From contig NZ_MQWB01000001.1 of NCBI RefSeq assembly GCF_002257665.1, positions 3,855,119-3,919,118 of the forward strand: 64,000 nt of DNA. Direction: 5' to 3'. The position numbers and the translations under genes were made by a program. A model generated the notes under the pieces. That model searched no databases. It saw only the letters and a program-made list of their open reading frames with translations, and was not told the origin of the DNA. Positions 17,313-25,612 of this stretch are shown piece by piece. The first letter of the stretch is position 1. The number at the start of each line of letters is the position of its first letter. The stretch comes from Rubricoccus marinus. Lineage in GTDB: Bacteria; Bacteroidota; Rhodothermia; Rhodothermales; Rubricoccaceae.

Positions 17313-17723
17313 ATGGCCCAAACGCTCACCTGGCGCTATTCCCTGTTCGCGGCTCTGTGGCTAGTCGGCGTCGCGGCCCTCCTGTGGGCAGGGGCTCAGG
17401 GCGACGGGTACTCAACAGCCGTCCGGGGCGCGCAGACATCGTATCCGTGGGCAGGCGTGCTCACCATGGGCGCAATTTTGTCAGGCGAGGTGACCTTCTT
17501 TTACGCGATGCTTCGGCCGGAGAGCTACCGGCGTTCATGGGGCCGCGCGCTCGGCGCCGCGCTGGCAGGCGTCGTGTTGACCGTCGCTTTCGGCCTCGGC
17601 CTCATGCATTCGCCTCCCCACGTCTACGCTCACTGGCTGTGGGTGGCCGGAGCGACCGTGGCATTCTTGGCTCTGGCGGTCGCCTCGGCCGTTCGCGCCC
17701 GCATGTCACCGCCTCTGGCGTAG
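17313..17723 (+). CDS. Four-helix membrane protein, 136 aa
   Basis: Unrecognised inner-membrane protein. Hydrophobic segments lie at about residues 8-30, 45-65, 80-100 and 108-130, joined by short loops, with an RPESYRRSWG loop after the second. I prefer the ATG at 17313 over an in-frame GTG nine codons upstream (17286). It ends in the iterated motif (PPLA stop). The DUF3224 gene follows 27 bp later in the same direction, so they may be co-transcribed. No enzyme motif is visible. Confidence 0.65.
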   Translation: MAQTLTWRYSLFAALWLVGVAALLWAGAQGDGYSTAVRGAQTSYPWAGVLTMGAILSGEVTFFYAMLRPESYRRSWGRALGAALAGVVLTVAFGLGLMHSPPHVYAHWLWVAGATVAFLALAVASAVRARMSPPLA

Positions 17724-17750
17724 TCTCGGGCTCCACCCACCGCGCACGCC

Positions 17751-18158
17751 ATGACCGTCGTCTCCACCTTCGATGTCACCGGCTGGGACGCCACGCCGAC
17801 CGACACGCCAGAGGCGGGGCCGGACCTGAGCCGCGTCGCGCTCACCAAGACGTTCGCGGGGGACTTCGAGGGCACGTCCTCCGGCGAAGGCTTGTTCTGC
17901 GGCATGGGCGCGCCAGAGGCGGGCGCGGGCTACCTCGTGAGTGAGCGGCTTGCGGGCCGCATCGGAGAGCGCGAGGGGACGTTCGTGATCCAGCATGGCG
18001 GTCTGATGGGGCCGGAGGTCGCGCCGCACACGTTCGGAAACATCGTGCCGGGTTCGGGGACGGGCGCGCTGGCGGGAATCGCGGGCACGGTCCAGATCGC
18101 GCAGGCGGACGGGACGCACACGATGACACTGGAAGTCACGCTCCCGCCAGAGGCGTAG
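17751..18158 (+). CDS. DUF3224 family protein, 135 aa
   Basis: Small beta-barrel protein resembling the allene-oxide-cyclase-like DUF3224 family, of unknown function. Family features are the N-terminal FDVTGWDATP, SRVALTKTFAGDFEGTSSGEGLFC (about residues 27-50), GTFVIQHGGLM (about 76-86) and IVPGSGTGALAGIAGTVQI (about 97-115). No signal peptide, so probably cytoplasmic. The iterated motif occurs as PEA at three places, including the last residues before the stop. Confidence 0.86.
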   Translation: MTVVSTFDVTGWDATPTDTPEAGPDLSRVALTKTFAGDFEGTSSGEGLFCGMGAPEAGAGYLVSERLAGRIGEREGTFVIQHGGLMGPEVAPHTFGNIVPGSGTGALAGIAGTVQIAQADGTHTMTLEVTLPPEA

Positions 18159-18162
18159 CCCA

Positions 18163-18180
18163 GCCTCTGGCGCCAGAGGC
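18163..18180. repeat. 18-bp palindrome GCCTCTGGCGCCAGAGGC
   Basis: Perfect copy four bases after the DUF3224 stop and nine bases before the next start codon. Confidence 0.9.
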
Positions 18181-18189
18181 CCGATCCTC

Positions 18190-18747
18190 ATGCAGACCGT
18201 CACGACTGCCCACGTCCTCGGCCGGAAGGCGCTCCAGAAGGCCTGTGGCCAGGAGTGTGTGGACTGGGCCACGGCCATGTTGGTCGCCGGGCATGACGGC
18301 GAGGCGCTCGTGGAACTGGCCGGGATGAGCCCGCCCCACAACCACTTCGAGTTGGCGCCGCTGCGGGACCGCGCGCTGGTAGAGGTCGGGATGCCGGACC
18401 TCGGGCCGGGCCGTGCCATCGAGGCCTACGTCGCGGAGATCCTCCGGATGATGCTCGCCGGGAAGGCCGACCTCGGCGACACGCTGCGGGACCTGAAGGA
18501 CCTCTCGCTAGCGCACGATCACCCGCACGTCCTCCTGGACTTCTACCTCCTCTACCACGCCCGCGACACGCTTCGAGACCATGAGAAGCAGTACTACTGG
18601 GACGGTGCCACGCGAGAGACCATCGACGCGATCATCCTGAGCCGGGCCGCGGCGTTCGTGCACGAGGACCGCAGGGAAAGCGAGCGGCCTCTGGCGCCAG
18701 AGGCTGAGAAGGGACGTCTACCTTGCTGGACTCGTTTCCGGTCTCTG
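18190..18747 (+). CDS. Hypothetical ORF without its own stop, fused in frame to the next gene
   Basis: Unrecognised. Residues 1-165 look like a soluble alpha-helical protein (MQTVTTAHVLGRKALQ..., LRDRALVEVG, IEAYVAEILRMMLAGKADLGDTL, DHPHVLLDFYLLYHARDTLRDHE). After FVHEDRR the sequence turns to repeat-derived PLAPEA and then runs, with no stop codon, into the signal peptide of the downstream esterase at residue 187. The 18-bp palindrome at 18687-18704 sits exactly at this junction. Either the real stop was lost when the palindrome arose, or both are made as one polypeptide. The end given is the base before the esterase start. Confidence 0.55.
18687..18704. repeat. 18-bp palindrome at a gene-gene junction
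   Basis: Perfect GCCTCTGGCGCCAGAGGC, read in frame as PLAPEA between the hypothetical ORF and the esterase signal peptide. It replaces what should be an intergenic stop. Confidence 0.85.
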
Positions 18748-19617
18748 ATGTCTCGACTCCTGCTGCTCGCCGCCCTCGTGCTCACGCCGCTGGCGAGCGC
18801 CCTCGCGCAGACGGTCTCGGACCCCGAGACCGAGGCGTTCCGGCTGGCCGGCCCCTCTGGCGAGTACGACATCGAGGTCACGTTCCCGCCGGGCTACGAC
18901 CGCGCCAGAGGCGAGCCGCTTCCGACGCTCTACTACCTGGACGGCTGGCGCAACGCGGCGCTGGCGAAGGGGCTGCACCGGGTCGCGATGACGATCGCGC
19001 CGAGGGGCGGCACGCAGCCGGTCCGGCCGTTCTTGCTCGTCGGCGTCTCGACGGTAGGAGGCGAGGCGGCGTACCAGCGGGGCCGCAACAAAGACTACAC
19101 GCCCACACCCTTTGTCCCGCCGCGCGGGGTCACGTTCACGATGGGCGCGTCGGCTCGTTTGGATTCGGCCTCTACGGGCGGGGCGGAGGCGTTCTACGCC
19201 TTTCTGCGGGACCGCGTGATCCCCGAGGTGGAAGCGCGTTTCCCCTCCGATCCTGCGCAGCGCGCGCTTTCGGGCCACTCCTTTGGCGGGCTGTTCACCA
19301 CCTGGATGATGGAGAGCCACCCGGACCTGTTCGCGGACTACCTCGCGCTCTCGCCGTCGCTGTTCTGGGACCGCTCGTACCTCCTCGATGCCGCCTTCGC
19401 GGGCGCTCGCGCCAGAGGCGCGCGGGTGTTCCTCGGCGTCGGCGATGAGGAGCGGGGAGGGATCGGGGACCTGGCCGGGCGTGCCGAGCAACTCGCCGAA
19501 CGTTTCCGCGCGATGCCCGAGCTCACGGTCACGCTCCGCGTCTACGACGGCGCGGACCACCAGGGTGTCCTCGCGCCGGGCCTGTGGGACGGCATGATGG
19601 CGCTCTACGAGAGGTAG
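18748..19617 (+). CDS. Secreted alpha/beta hydrolase (esterase D / IroE-like), 289 aa
   Basis: Periplasmic or secreted serine esterase. The signal peptide MSRLLLLAALVLTPLASALAQ defines the start ATG at 18748 even though the frame is open for 186 codons upstream. Family features are YDIEVTFPPGYDRARGEPLPTLYYLDGW (about residues 37-66), the nucleophile elbow ALSGHSFGGLFT with Ser near 175, Asp/Glu in the GVGDEERGG region, and the terminal DGADHQGVLAPGLW with the catalytic His near 272. Relatives cleave ferric-siderophore esters or simple esters; the substrate here is unknown. The stop TAG overlaps a GCCTCTGGCG copy. Confidence 0.85.
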   Translation: MSRLLLLAALVLTPLASALAQTVSDPETEAFRLAGPSGEYDIEVTFPPGYDRARGEPLPTLYYLDGWRNAALAKGLHRVAMTIAPRGGTQPVRPFLLVGVSTVGGEAAYQRGRNKDYTPTPFVPPRGVTFTMGASARLDSASTGGAEAFYAFLRDRVIPEVEARFPSDPAQRALSGHSFGGLFTTWMMESHPDLFADYLALSPSLFWDRSYLLDAAFAGARARGARVFLGVGDEERGGIGDLAGRAEQLAERFRAMPELTVTLRVYDGADHQGVLAPGLWDGMMALYER

Positions 19618-19685
19618 CCTCTGGCGGGCCGCTCCGCGCCAGAGGCCATGATCTGCGGCGCTCGCGTAGTCGTCCTACCCGAACC

Positions 19686-19767
19686 GGTGTCATCGCGAGC
19701 TTCAGCGACGCGATCTCGTCTGGACAAGCGCCGAGGCACGAGGTCGCCGCGCTTCTCACGATGACAC
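19686..19767. repeat. GTCATCGCGAG family, copy D
   Basis: Arms GTGTCATCGCGAG (19686-19698) and CTCACGATGACAC (19755-19767), one mismatch, with the interior AGCGACGCGATCTCGTCTGGACAAGCGC ... GGTCGCCGCGCTT matching copies A and C. It lies between the esterase and the epimerase gene. Confidence 0.75.
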
Positions 19768-19790
19768 GCAAGAGGCATGGGAAATCGGCC

Positions 19791-20699
19791 TTAGTACGTC
19801 GCGAGGTACCCCAGGCTCTCGCCGTCGAACGCGGGCGAGGTCACGCCGAAGTCCTCGAAAAAGGCCGTCGGGTCGCACGTGTTGCCCTCCACCAGCATCT
19901 CGAACTGGGCGGGTGAAATGGGCAGCAGGCCCGCTTTGCCGAGCGTGTTAACGCCTAGCCGGGCCGCGAAGATGGGCACCGGCGCCGTCGGCTTGGGCTC
20001 GATGCCGCCGCCTCTGGCGATGCGCTTGAGCACCTCCGTGTACGGGATGCGCTCGTGGCCGGCCACGCAGTAGCTCTCGCCGCCAGAGGCCTCGCGCGTG
20101 ACCGCCGCGGCCATCGCGTCGGCGCAGGCCTGGACGTGGACGGGCTGGAGCTCGTAGTCACCCTTGCCGAAGACAGGCAGGACCGGGAACGGCTTGACGA
20201 GGGTCTCCCAGAGCCGCTTGGCGAACTCGGGGTTGTCAGGGCCGGGGTCTCCGAAGAGCGTGGATGGCCGGAAGACGACCAGATGCTCAAAGCCGACGCC
20301 TCTGGCGATCTCCTCCGCGCGCCACTTCGTGGTCTGGTACTCGCTCTTGCCGTCCAGCCGCGCGCCGTTCGCGCTCATGTGCACGAACCGCTCCACCCCC
20401 GCCTCTTTCGCCGCGTGCGCCACGTTGCGCGTGCCGTCCACGTGGATGGCCTCGAACGTCACGCCCTTCGACGGGCTCTCGTCGATGATGCCGACGAGGT
20501 GCACGACCGCGTCCACGCCCTCGAAGGCGCCTTTCAGCGAGCCCACATCGGTCACGTCGCCGTGGACGGTTTCGACGCCCTCGCGCGGGTCTGCCTCTGG
20601 CGAGCGCGAAAGCGCGCGGACGGTGTGGCCGGCCGCGAGCAGCGCGGGAACGAGGTGGGAGCCGACAAAGCCGCTGGCGCCGGTGACGAGGACGAGCAT
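19791..20699 (-). CDS. NAD(P)-binding epimerase/NDUFA9-like protein, 302 aa
   Basis: Extended short-chain dehydrogenase fold of the complex-I NDUFA9-like group. The Rossmann motif TGASGFVGSHLV is at residues 6-17. DVTDVGSLKGAFEGVDAVVHLVG is at about 49-71, and a catalytic-type YQTTKWRAEE with Tyr/Lys at about 121-130. The substrate is unknown; relatives bind NADPH or act on isoflavone- or sugar-like substrates. The start ATG at 20699 gives MLVLVTGASG. Three motif copies encode ASGG- and PEA-type loops. It is divergent from the DoxX gene. Confidence 0.88.
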   Translation of the reverse strand: MLVLVTGASGFVGSHLVPALLAAGHTVRALSRSPEADPREGVETVHGDVTDVGSLKGAFEGVDAVVHLVGIIDESPSKGVTFEAIHVDGTRNVAHAAKEAGVERFVHMSANGARLDGKSEYQTTKWRAEEIARGVGFEHLVVFRPSTLFGDPGPDNPEFAKRLWETLVKPFPVLPVFGKGDYELQPVHVQACADAMAAAVTREASGGESYCVAGHERIPYTEVLKRIARGGGIEPKPTAPVPIFAARLGVNTLGKAGLLPISPAQFEMLVEGNTCDPTAFFEDFGVTSPAFDGESLGYLATY

Positions 20700-20824
20700 G
20701 GGATCAGGGGAGAGGGGACGCCGTGGACGCCGACGCCCCGCCAGAGGCTCCCGCGCCTCTGGCGCCAGTGGCGCAACCTGCCGGAAGCCGCCGCGTAGCT
20801 TTCACTCCCGACTGAAAGTTCGCC

Positions 20825-21259
20825 ATGACGCACGCGCGCCTCCGCCTTTTCGCCCGCCTCGCGCTCGCCGCCGTCTGGCTCGTCGAAGGCGCCGTCCTCA
20901 AGGTCTGGCTCCGCGAGCCGACCGAACTCGCGATCGTCGCGGACTCCAGGTTGTGGGTCGTCTCGCCGGTCTGGACGCTTGTCGCCATCGGGTGGTTGGA
21001 GATCGCTGCGGGCGTCGTTTTGCTCAGCGGGTGGCGCGAGAGGCCAGCCGTGCTCGTCACCACGCTCGCGATGTTCGCCATCACTGCCGGCGTCGTCTGG
21101 ACCGATCCGACGACGCTCCTGGCGCCGCTGACGGGCGTGTTCAAGAACGGCGCTCTCGCGGTCTGCGCGACCGTTGTCTGGACGCTTTCCGACGCGCCCG
21201 CGCGCGCTCGTCTCGCCAGAGGCTCGCGTGGTCTCCGGCGCCGGCCTCTGGCGGCATGA
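20825..21259 (+). CDS. DoxX-like membrane protein, 144 aa
   Basis: Small inner-membrane protein with four hydrophobic segments (about residues 8-28, 50-72, 76-94 and 98-122) in the DoxX-like arrangement (LARLALAAVWLVEGAVLK..., VAIGWLEIAAGVVLLSGW). The C-terminus is Arg-rich (LARGSRGLRRRP) and made of motif sequence. The stop codon overlaps the next gene's ATG (ATGA at 21256-21259), so it is translationally coupled to the DinB-type protein. Biochemical role unknown. Confidence 0.8.
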   Translation: MTHARLRLFARLALAAVWLVEGAVLKVWLREPTELAIVADSRLWVVSPVWTLVAIGWLEIAAGVVLLSGWRERPAVLVTTLAMFAITAGVVWTDPTTLLAPLTGVFKNGALAVCATVVWTLSDAPARARLARGSRGLRRRPLAA

Positions 21260-21750
21260 CCGCGCTCGTTGCCCTGGAGTCGCACCGTCTCGCGCTCGTC
21301 GCGCGGCTGGACGCGCTCGCGCCAGAGACCGTCCACGCGCGCCCGGCCTCTGGCGGCTGGAGCCTGGCGCAGATCGTGGAGCACCTGTACCGGATCGATC
21401 GGGGGGTGAAGCTGGACGGGGAGCGGGCGTCCGCGCCGGTGCGGCTCACGAGCGGCGCACGGCGCCGCGTGCTCTCGGGCATCCTCGCGCTGCCGCTGCG
21501 GATCCCGGCGCCTCCAGGTGCCGGCCCCATCCTGCCCGGCCCCGCCCCGGACTACGCTGCCACGCGCGACGCCTGGGCCGACCTCCGGGGCCTCTGGCGC
21601 CAGAGGTTGCCGTCGGTCCCGCCAGAGGCCGTCGCGTTCTGGCACCCGATGTTCGGGCCGTTTGTGACAGGGGACGCCTTTGCGTTTCTCCTCGCACATC
21701 ACCGGCACCACGACGCGCAGGTGGAGCGCACGCTCGCGGCCGTCCGGTAG
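21256..21750 (+). CDS. DinB/YfiT-like four-helix protein, 164 aa
   Basis: Putative metal-dependent enzyme of the DinB superfamily. ASGGWSLAQIVEHLYRIDRG (about residues 30-49) contains the first metal-ligand His, and FAFLLAHHRHHDAQVERTLAA (about 142-162) contains the other two in the HxxHH-type C-terminal helix. The start ATG overlaps the DoxX stop. The 18-bp palindrome is read inside this protein as GLWRQR (about 112-117), a third reading frame compared with its use in other proteins. Partner or substrate thiol unknown. Confidence 0.82.
   Translation: MTALVALESHRLALVARLDALAPETVHARPASGGWSLAQIVEHLYRIDRGVKLDGERASAPVRLTSGARRRVLSGILALPLRIPAPPGAGPILPGPAPDYAATRDAWADLRGLWRQRLPSVPPEAVAFWHPMFGPFVTGDAFAFLLAHHRHHDAQVERTLAAVR
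21590..21606. repeat. Iterated palindrome inside a coding region, LWRQR frame
   Basis: 17 of 18 bases of GCCTCTGGCGCCAGAGGC within the DinB-like gene, translated as G-LWRQR. It shows the element is tolerated in this frame within a real protein. Confidence 0.8.
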
Positions 21751-21817
21751 CGCCGGAGGCCTCTGGCGGATGGCGGAGGACGCAGGCCTCGGACGGCGCC
21801 GAGACATTCCGGGGAGT

Positions 21818-21845
21818 GGACACACCAGCGGTGTGTCCCTACGGG
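21818..21845. repeat. GGACACACC-AGC-GGTGTGTCC hairpin element
   Basis: A perfect 9-bp inverted repeat with AGC loop followed by CTACGGG. It is the sibling of 13915-13941, with compensated base changes in the stem (GGG/CCC to GGA/TCC). Confidence 0.7.
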
Positions 21846-21900
21846 ACCGGTTCGGGAGGGACCGCGCGTGGCCCCGCCCCTGGCGCCAGAGGCCGGCGCT

Positions 21901-23061
21901 CTACTGGCCGGGGCTGTTTCCTTCCGCCGCCTCGTCCCAGTTCTCGATCATCTGGATCACCGCGTCCGCGATCTCGTGCTGATCCACGGTCCCGACGGTC
22001 TCGCCGCGCTTGAAGATGTGCGCGCGGCCGCGGCCGAGGCTTACGCCAAGATCCGCGCCAGCGGCCTCGCCGGGTCCGTTGACGGCGCAGCCCATCAGCG
22101 CCACGCTCAAATCCTTGTCGAAGCCTCTGGCGGCGACGGCCTCCTCCACCTCGTCCACGACCGAGAAGAGGTCACCTGCCAGGCGCCCACACGTGGGGCA
22201 CGCGATAACGTTGACGCCGGGGCGGCCCAGGCGGAGGCTTTTGAGGATCTGGTGCCCCACGCGGACCTCGTTGACCGAGTCCGCCGCGAGGCTCACGCGG
22301 ATCGTGTCGCCGATGCCGTCCGCGAGCAGAGAGCCGATACCGATGCTGCTCTTGATAGGGCCGGTCTTGAGGCTCCCGCTTTCGGTCACGCCGAGGTGCA
22401 GCGGGTAGTCCGTCGCCTCCGCCAGAAGCCGGTAGCTCTGGATCATGAAGTACACGTCCGAGTGCTTGACCGAGATCACGATGTCCTCGAAGCCGACGCG
22501 CGTGCACGCCTCCACGTGGCGCATCGCGCTCTCGAACAGCGCCTCGGGGCGCGGGTAGCCGTACTTGTCCAGGATGTCCTTTTCCAGCGAGCCGCCGTTG
22601 ACGCCGATGCGGATGGGCGTGCCGCGCTCCTTGGCCGCCAGCAGCACCTCGCGCTCCCACTCCGGCTTGCCGATGTTGCCGGGGTTGATGCGCACCTTGG
22701 CCACGCCCGCCTCCAGCGCCTTCAGCGCGTACTTGTGGTTGAAGTGGATATCGGCCACGATGGGGACCGTCGCGCCGTGGACGATGTCCTTCAGCGCCTC
22801 GGCGTCCTCCGGGCGCGGGACCGCGACGCGCACCACGTCCGCACCCGCGTCGGCCAGCTCCTTGATCTCCGCGAGGCAGTTCTCGACGTCGTGCGTCTTG
22901 CCCGTGGTCATGCTCTGGACCGTGATCGGGGCGCCGCCGCCGATCTTCAGCTCGCGCGGCTCGCCGTCCACGGCGTAGCGCAACGTGACCTGACGGCTGT
23001 GACGGCGCGGGCGGACAGGCGCCTGAGCAGCCTGGGTGGATTCTTCCTGAGAGCGTTCCAT
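21901..23061 (-). CDS. ispG: 4-hydroxy-3-methylbut-2-enyl diphosphate synthase IspG
   Basis: Iron-sulfur enzyme of the MEP isoprenoid pathway, converting methylerythritol cyclodiphosphate to HMBPP. 386 aa, the usual short bacterial form. N-terminal TIM barrel with ITVQSMTTGKTHD (about residues 46-58), VRVAVPRPEDAEAL, and ADIHFNHKYAL near 103. The C-terminal cluster domain has Cys ligands in CPTCGR near 291 and in LMGCAVNGPGEA near 330. A start at 23061 adds about 25 basic residues before the conserved core; a later start is possible. Confidence 0.97.
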   Translation of the reverse strand: MERSQEESTQAAQAPVRPRRHSRQVTLRYAVDGEPRELKIGGGAPITVQSMTTGKTHDVENCLAEIKELADAGADVVRVAVPRPEDAEALKDIVHGATVPIVADIHFNHKYALKALEAGVAKVRINPGNIGKPEWEREVLLAAKERGTPIRIGVNGGSLEKDILDKYGYPRPEALFESAMRHVEACTRVGFEDIVISVKHSDVYFMIQSYRLLAEATDYPLHLGVTESGSLKTGPIKSSIGIGSLLADGIGDTIRVSLAADSVNEVRVGHQILKSLRLGRPGVNVIACPTCGRLAGDLFSVVDEVEEAVAARGFDKDLSVALMGCAVNGPGEAAGADLGVSLGRGRAHIFKRGETVGTVDQHEIADAVIQMIENWDEAAEGNSPGQ

Positions 23062-23141
23062 ACGGTCGGGGTTCGGATCGCGGAAGACTACGGCCGGACG
23101 TTCTGCGGGTTCGCCGCGCGCCGGGACGATTGCGCGAATCT

Positions 23142-23159
23142 GCCTCTGGCGCCAGAGGC
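23142..23159. repeat. 18-bp palindrome GCCTCTGGCGCCAGAGGC
   Basis: Perfect copy in the divergent spacer between ispG and the phospholipase D-family gene. Confidence 0.9.
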
Positions 23160-23309
23160 CGCCCCCGGCAGGGGAGCCTGGTGCGCCGGCCTGCGCGTGC
23201 AGCTACGCTCTGGAGCGGAACGCCGCTGGGACGGAACGCGGCCGTCCCTTTCGGCGCCAGAGGCGAACCCGCAGGCCCTCCGCGCTCCCAAACGCCGATA
23301 GCTTACACG

Positions 23310-24587
23310 ATGAAGCACAAGCGCATCTGGGTGGTCACCGCCGCCGTCATCATCACGGCTTTTGGCGTCGTGATCGCCCTCAACTTCGCCGGGCCCGCGC
23401 GGCAGGTGGAGCGCCGGATCGGGCACCGGTATCCGCTGGACAGCCCGCAGTTCACGCGCGAGATGGGCGTGCTGCTCGGGCCCGGCATCCTGGGCGGAAA
23501 CAGCGTGGAAGCGCTCCAGAACGGCGACGAGATCTTCCCGGCCATGCTCGCCGCCATCGACAGCGCCGAGACGACCATCACGTTCGAGACCTACATCTAC
23601 TGGTCCGGCGAGATCGGCGACCGGTTTTCCCGGGCCCTCGCGCGGAAGGCCCGCGAGGGCGTCGCCGTCAAGGTCCTGCTGGACTGGGTCGGCTCCGCGA
23701 AGATGGACGGCGCGATCTTGGACTCCCTCCGGGCCTCTGGCGCGAGCGTGGAGCAGTACCGGCCGCTGGCGTGGTACACGCTCTCGCGGCTGAACAACCG
23801 CACGCACCGCAAGCTCCTCGTCGTGGACGGAAGGGTGGGCTTTACCGGCGGCGTCGGCATCGCCGACGTGTGGACGGGCGACGCGCAGGACCCCGAGCAC
23901 TGGCGTGACATCCACTTCCGCGTGGAAGGGCCGGTGGTGGGCCAGCTCCAGGCGGCCTTTATGGACAACTGGATCGAGACGACCGGCGAGGTCCTCAACG
24001 GGCCGGACTACTTCCCCCCGCTGGAGAGCACCGGCGGCGTCCCGGCGCAGATGTTTACCAGCTCGCCCGCCGGCGGCAGCGATAGCATGCGGCTGATGTA
24101 CCTCATGGCCATCGCCGCTGCGGAGAGGACGCTGGACCTCAACGCGGCCTACTTCGTCCCGGACCAGCTCATCCTGGGCGCGCTCGTGGCGGCGCAGGAG
24201 CGCGGCGTGCGGGTCCGCATCCTCGTGCCCGGCGAGCACCTGGACTCCGAACTCGTCGCGCTCTCTTCCAAGCGTAGCTGGGGCCCGCTTCTCCAGGCGG
24301 GCGTCGCCATCGCGGAGTACGAGCCCACGATGATCCACACCAAGATGCTCATCATCGACGGCGAGATGGTCTCGGTCGGCTCCACCAACTTCGACATCCG
24401 CTCGTTCGAGCTCAACGACGAGGCCAGCCTCAACCTCTACGACCGGGACTTCGCGCAGGCGATGACGGAGGTGTTCGAGGCCGATTTCGCCCAGGGCCGC
24501 GCGTACACCTACGCGATGTGGGAGAACCGCCCCTGGGGCGAGAAGTTTGCCGAGACCGTTCTGATCCCGATCAAGTCCCAACTCTAG
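23310..24587 (+). CDS. Phospholipase D-family cardiolipin synthase, 425 aa
   Basis: Probably condenses phosphatidylglycerol into cardiolipin at the inner membrane. One N-terminal transmembrane helix (about residues 6-26) precedes two catalytic HKD motifs, HRKLLVVDGRVGFTGG near 163 and HTKMLIIDGEMVSVGSTNFD near 341, the ClsA/ClsB-like pattern. I chose the ATG at 23310; the 60 extra upstream in-frame codons are repeat-like. The last base of the TAG stop is the first base of an 18-bp palindrome. Other phospholipase D-type activities are possible. Confidence 0.9.
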   Translation: MKHKRIWVVTAAVIITAFGVVIALNFAGPARQVERRIGHRYPLDSPQFTREMGVLLGPGILGGNSVEALQNGDEIFPAMLAAIDSAETTITFETYIYWSGEIGDRFSRALARKAREGVAVKVLLDWVGSAKMDGAILDSLRASGASVEQYRPLAWYTLSRLNNRTHRKLLVVDGRVGFTGGVGIADVWTGDAQDPEHWRDIHFRVEGPVVGQLQAAFMDNWIETTGEVLNGPDYFPPLESTGGVPAQMFTSSPAGGSDSMRLMYLMAIAAAERTLDLNAAYFVPDQLILGALVAAQERGVRVRILVPGEHLDSELVALSSKRSWGPLLQAGVAIAEYEPTMIHTKMLIIDGEMVSVGSTNFDIRSFELNDEASLNLYDRDFAQAMTEVFEADFAQGRAYTYAMWENRPWGEKFAETVLIPIKSQL

Positions 24588-24604
24588 CCTCTGGCGCCAG
24601 AGGC
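24587..24604. repeat. 18-bp palindrome sharing a base with a stop codon
   Basis: TAG stop (24585-24587) and GCCTCTGGCGCCAGAGGC overlap by the G. The start of the next gene follows within 20 bp. Confidence 0.9.
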
Positions 24605-24621
24605 CAGCGTACCCCTTGGCG

Positions 24622-25584
24622 ATGCCCACGCTTCTCGTCTGCCTTTCCACCGACCAACTCGCCGACCTCGGCCGCGTCCGGGAGATCGCGAGCGGCTACG
24701 ACGTGGTCCGGGCCACAGGCGAGCGTGTCCGAGACGTGCTGAAGGACGCCGAGATCGCCCTCGGATTCCCCCCGCCCGCTCTCGTCGCGGAGGCGCCGCG
24801 GCTGCGGTGGCTCCAGTCGTGGAGCGCCGGGCTGGACTGGTTGGTAGAGCACGAGGACTTCTACCCCGCCGCGCACCCGGACCTCGTGGTGACGAGCGCG
24901 TCGGGCATCCACGCGGTACCCATCGGCGAGCACGTGCTCGCCGTCCTGCTCGCGTTCTCGCGCCGGCTGCCTCTGGCGCTGCGCGATCAGCGCGCAAAGC
25001 GGTGGGGCGGGAGCGAGGACTACGACGGCGTGTTCGAGTGGCTCTGCAAGCGGCTCGTGATGGTCGGCGCCGGCTCCATCGGTGAGCGCGTGATCGAGCT
25101 TGCGGGCGCGCTCGGCATGTCCGCCGTCGCCGTCCGCGCCAGCGGCGCCGAGACGCCCGGCGCCCTCCGCACGGTCACGCCAGAGGCCATGGCGGGCGAG
25201 CTCGCCGAGGCCGACGCCGTTGTGGCGGCGCTGCCCTTGACCGACGCGACCTACCGGATGCTGGACGCCGAGACGTTTGGCGCGCTCAAGCCCGGCGCCC
25301 TTTTCGTCAACGTCGGGCGGGGCGAGACCGTGGACCAGTACGACTTGGTGGAGGCGCTCCGCTCCGGGCAGATCGGTGCCGCCGCGCTCGACGTGTTCGA
25401 CGACGAGCCGCTTCCGGCGTCGTCTCCGCTGTGGGAGATGGACAACGTGATCCTCACTCCGCACGTCGCCGGCGACTCGCCGCAGTACGCCCGGCGCGCG
25501 CTCGCCCTTTTCGCCGACAACCTCCGCTCCTGGCGTGCCGGCGACGAGCTCCGCAACCGCGTGGACCTGGCGGCGGGCTACTAG
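24622..25584 (+). CDS. D-2-hydroxyacid dehydrogenase family protein, 320 aa
   Basis: NAD(P)-dependent reductase of 2-keto acids. The nucleotide-binding GxGxxG (VGAGSIGERVIELA) is near residue 150. The catalytic Arg lies in FVNVGRGETVDQ near 230, the Glu in DVFDDEPLP near 258, and the His in ILTPHVAGDSP near 276. ATG at 24622 is preferred to the TTG at 24616. The short form with a degenerate N-terminal domain (LGFPPPALVAEAPRLRWLQSWSAGLDW) matches glyoxylate/hydroxypyruvate-reductase-like members. Substrate uncertain. The stop TAG is followed directly by CGCCAGAGGC. Confidence 0.88.
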   Translation: MPTLLVCLSTDQLADLGRVREIASGYDVVRATGERVRDVLKDAEIALGFPPPALVAEAPRLRWLQSWSAGLDWLVEHEDFYPAAHPDLVVTSASGIHAVPIGEHVLAVLLAFSRRLPLALRDQRAKRWGGSEDYDGVFEWLCKRLVMVGAGSIGERVIELAGALGMSAVAVRASGAETPGALRTVTPEAMAGELAEADAVVAALPLTDATYRMLDAETFGALKPGALFVNVGRGETVDQYDLVEALRSGQIGAAALDVFDDEPLPASSPLWEMDNVILTPHVAGDSPQYARRALALFADNLRSWRAGDELRNRVDLAAGY

Positions 25585-25612
25585 CGCCAGAGGCCTCTGG
25601 CGCTTTGCGCCG

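Noticed and set aside
18748-19617. Esterase as catalytic half of a genuine bifunctional fusion
   Set aside because: A Sec signal peptide at the junction implies separate export; the fused reading is better explained by loss of a stop.
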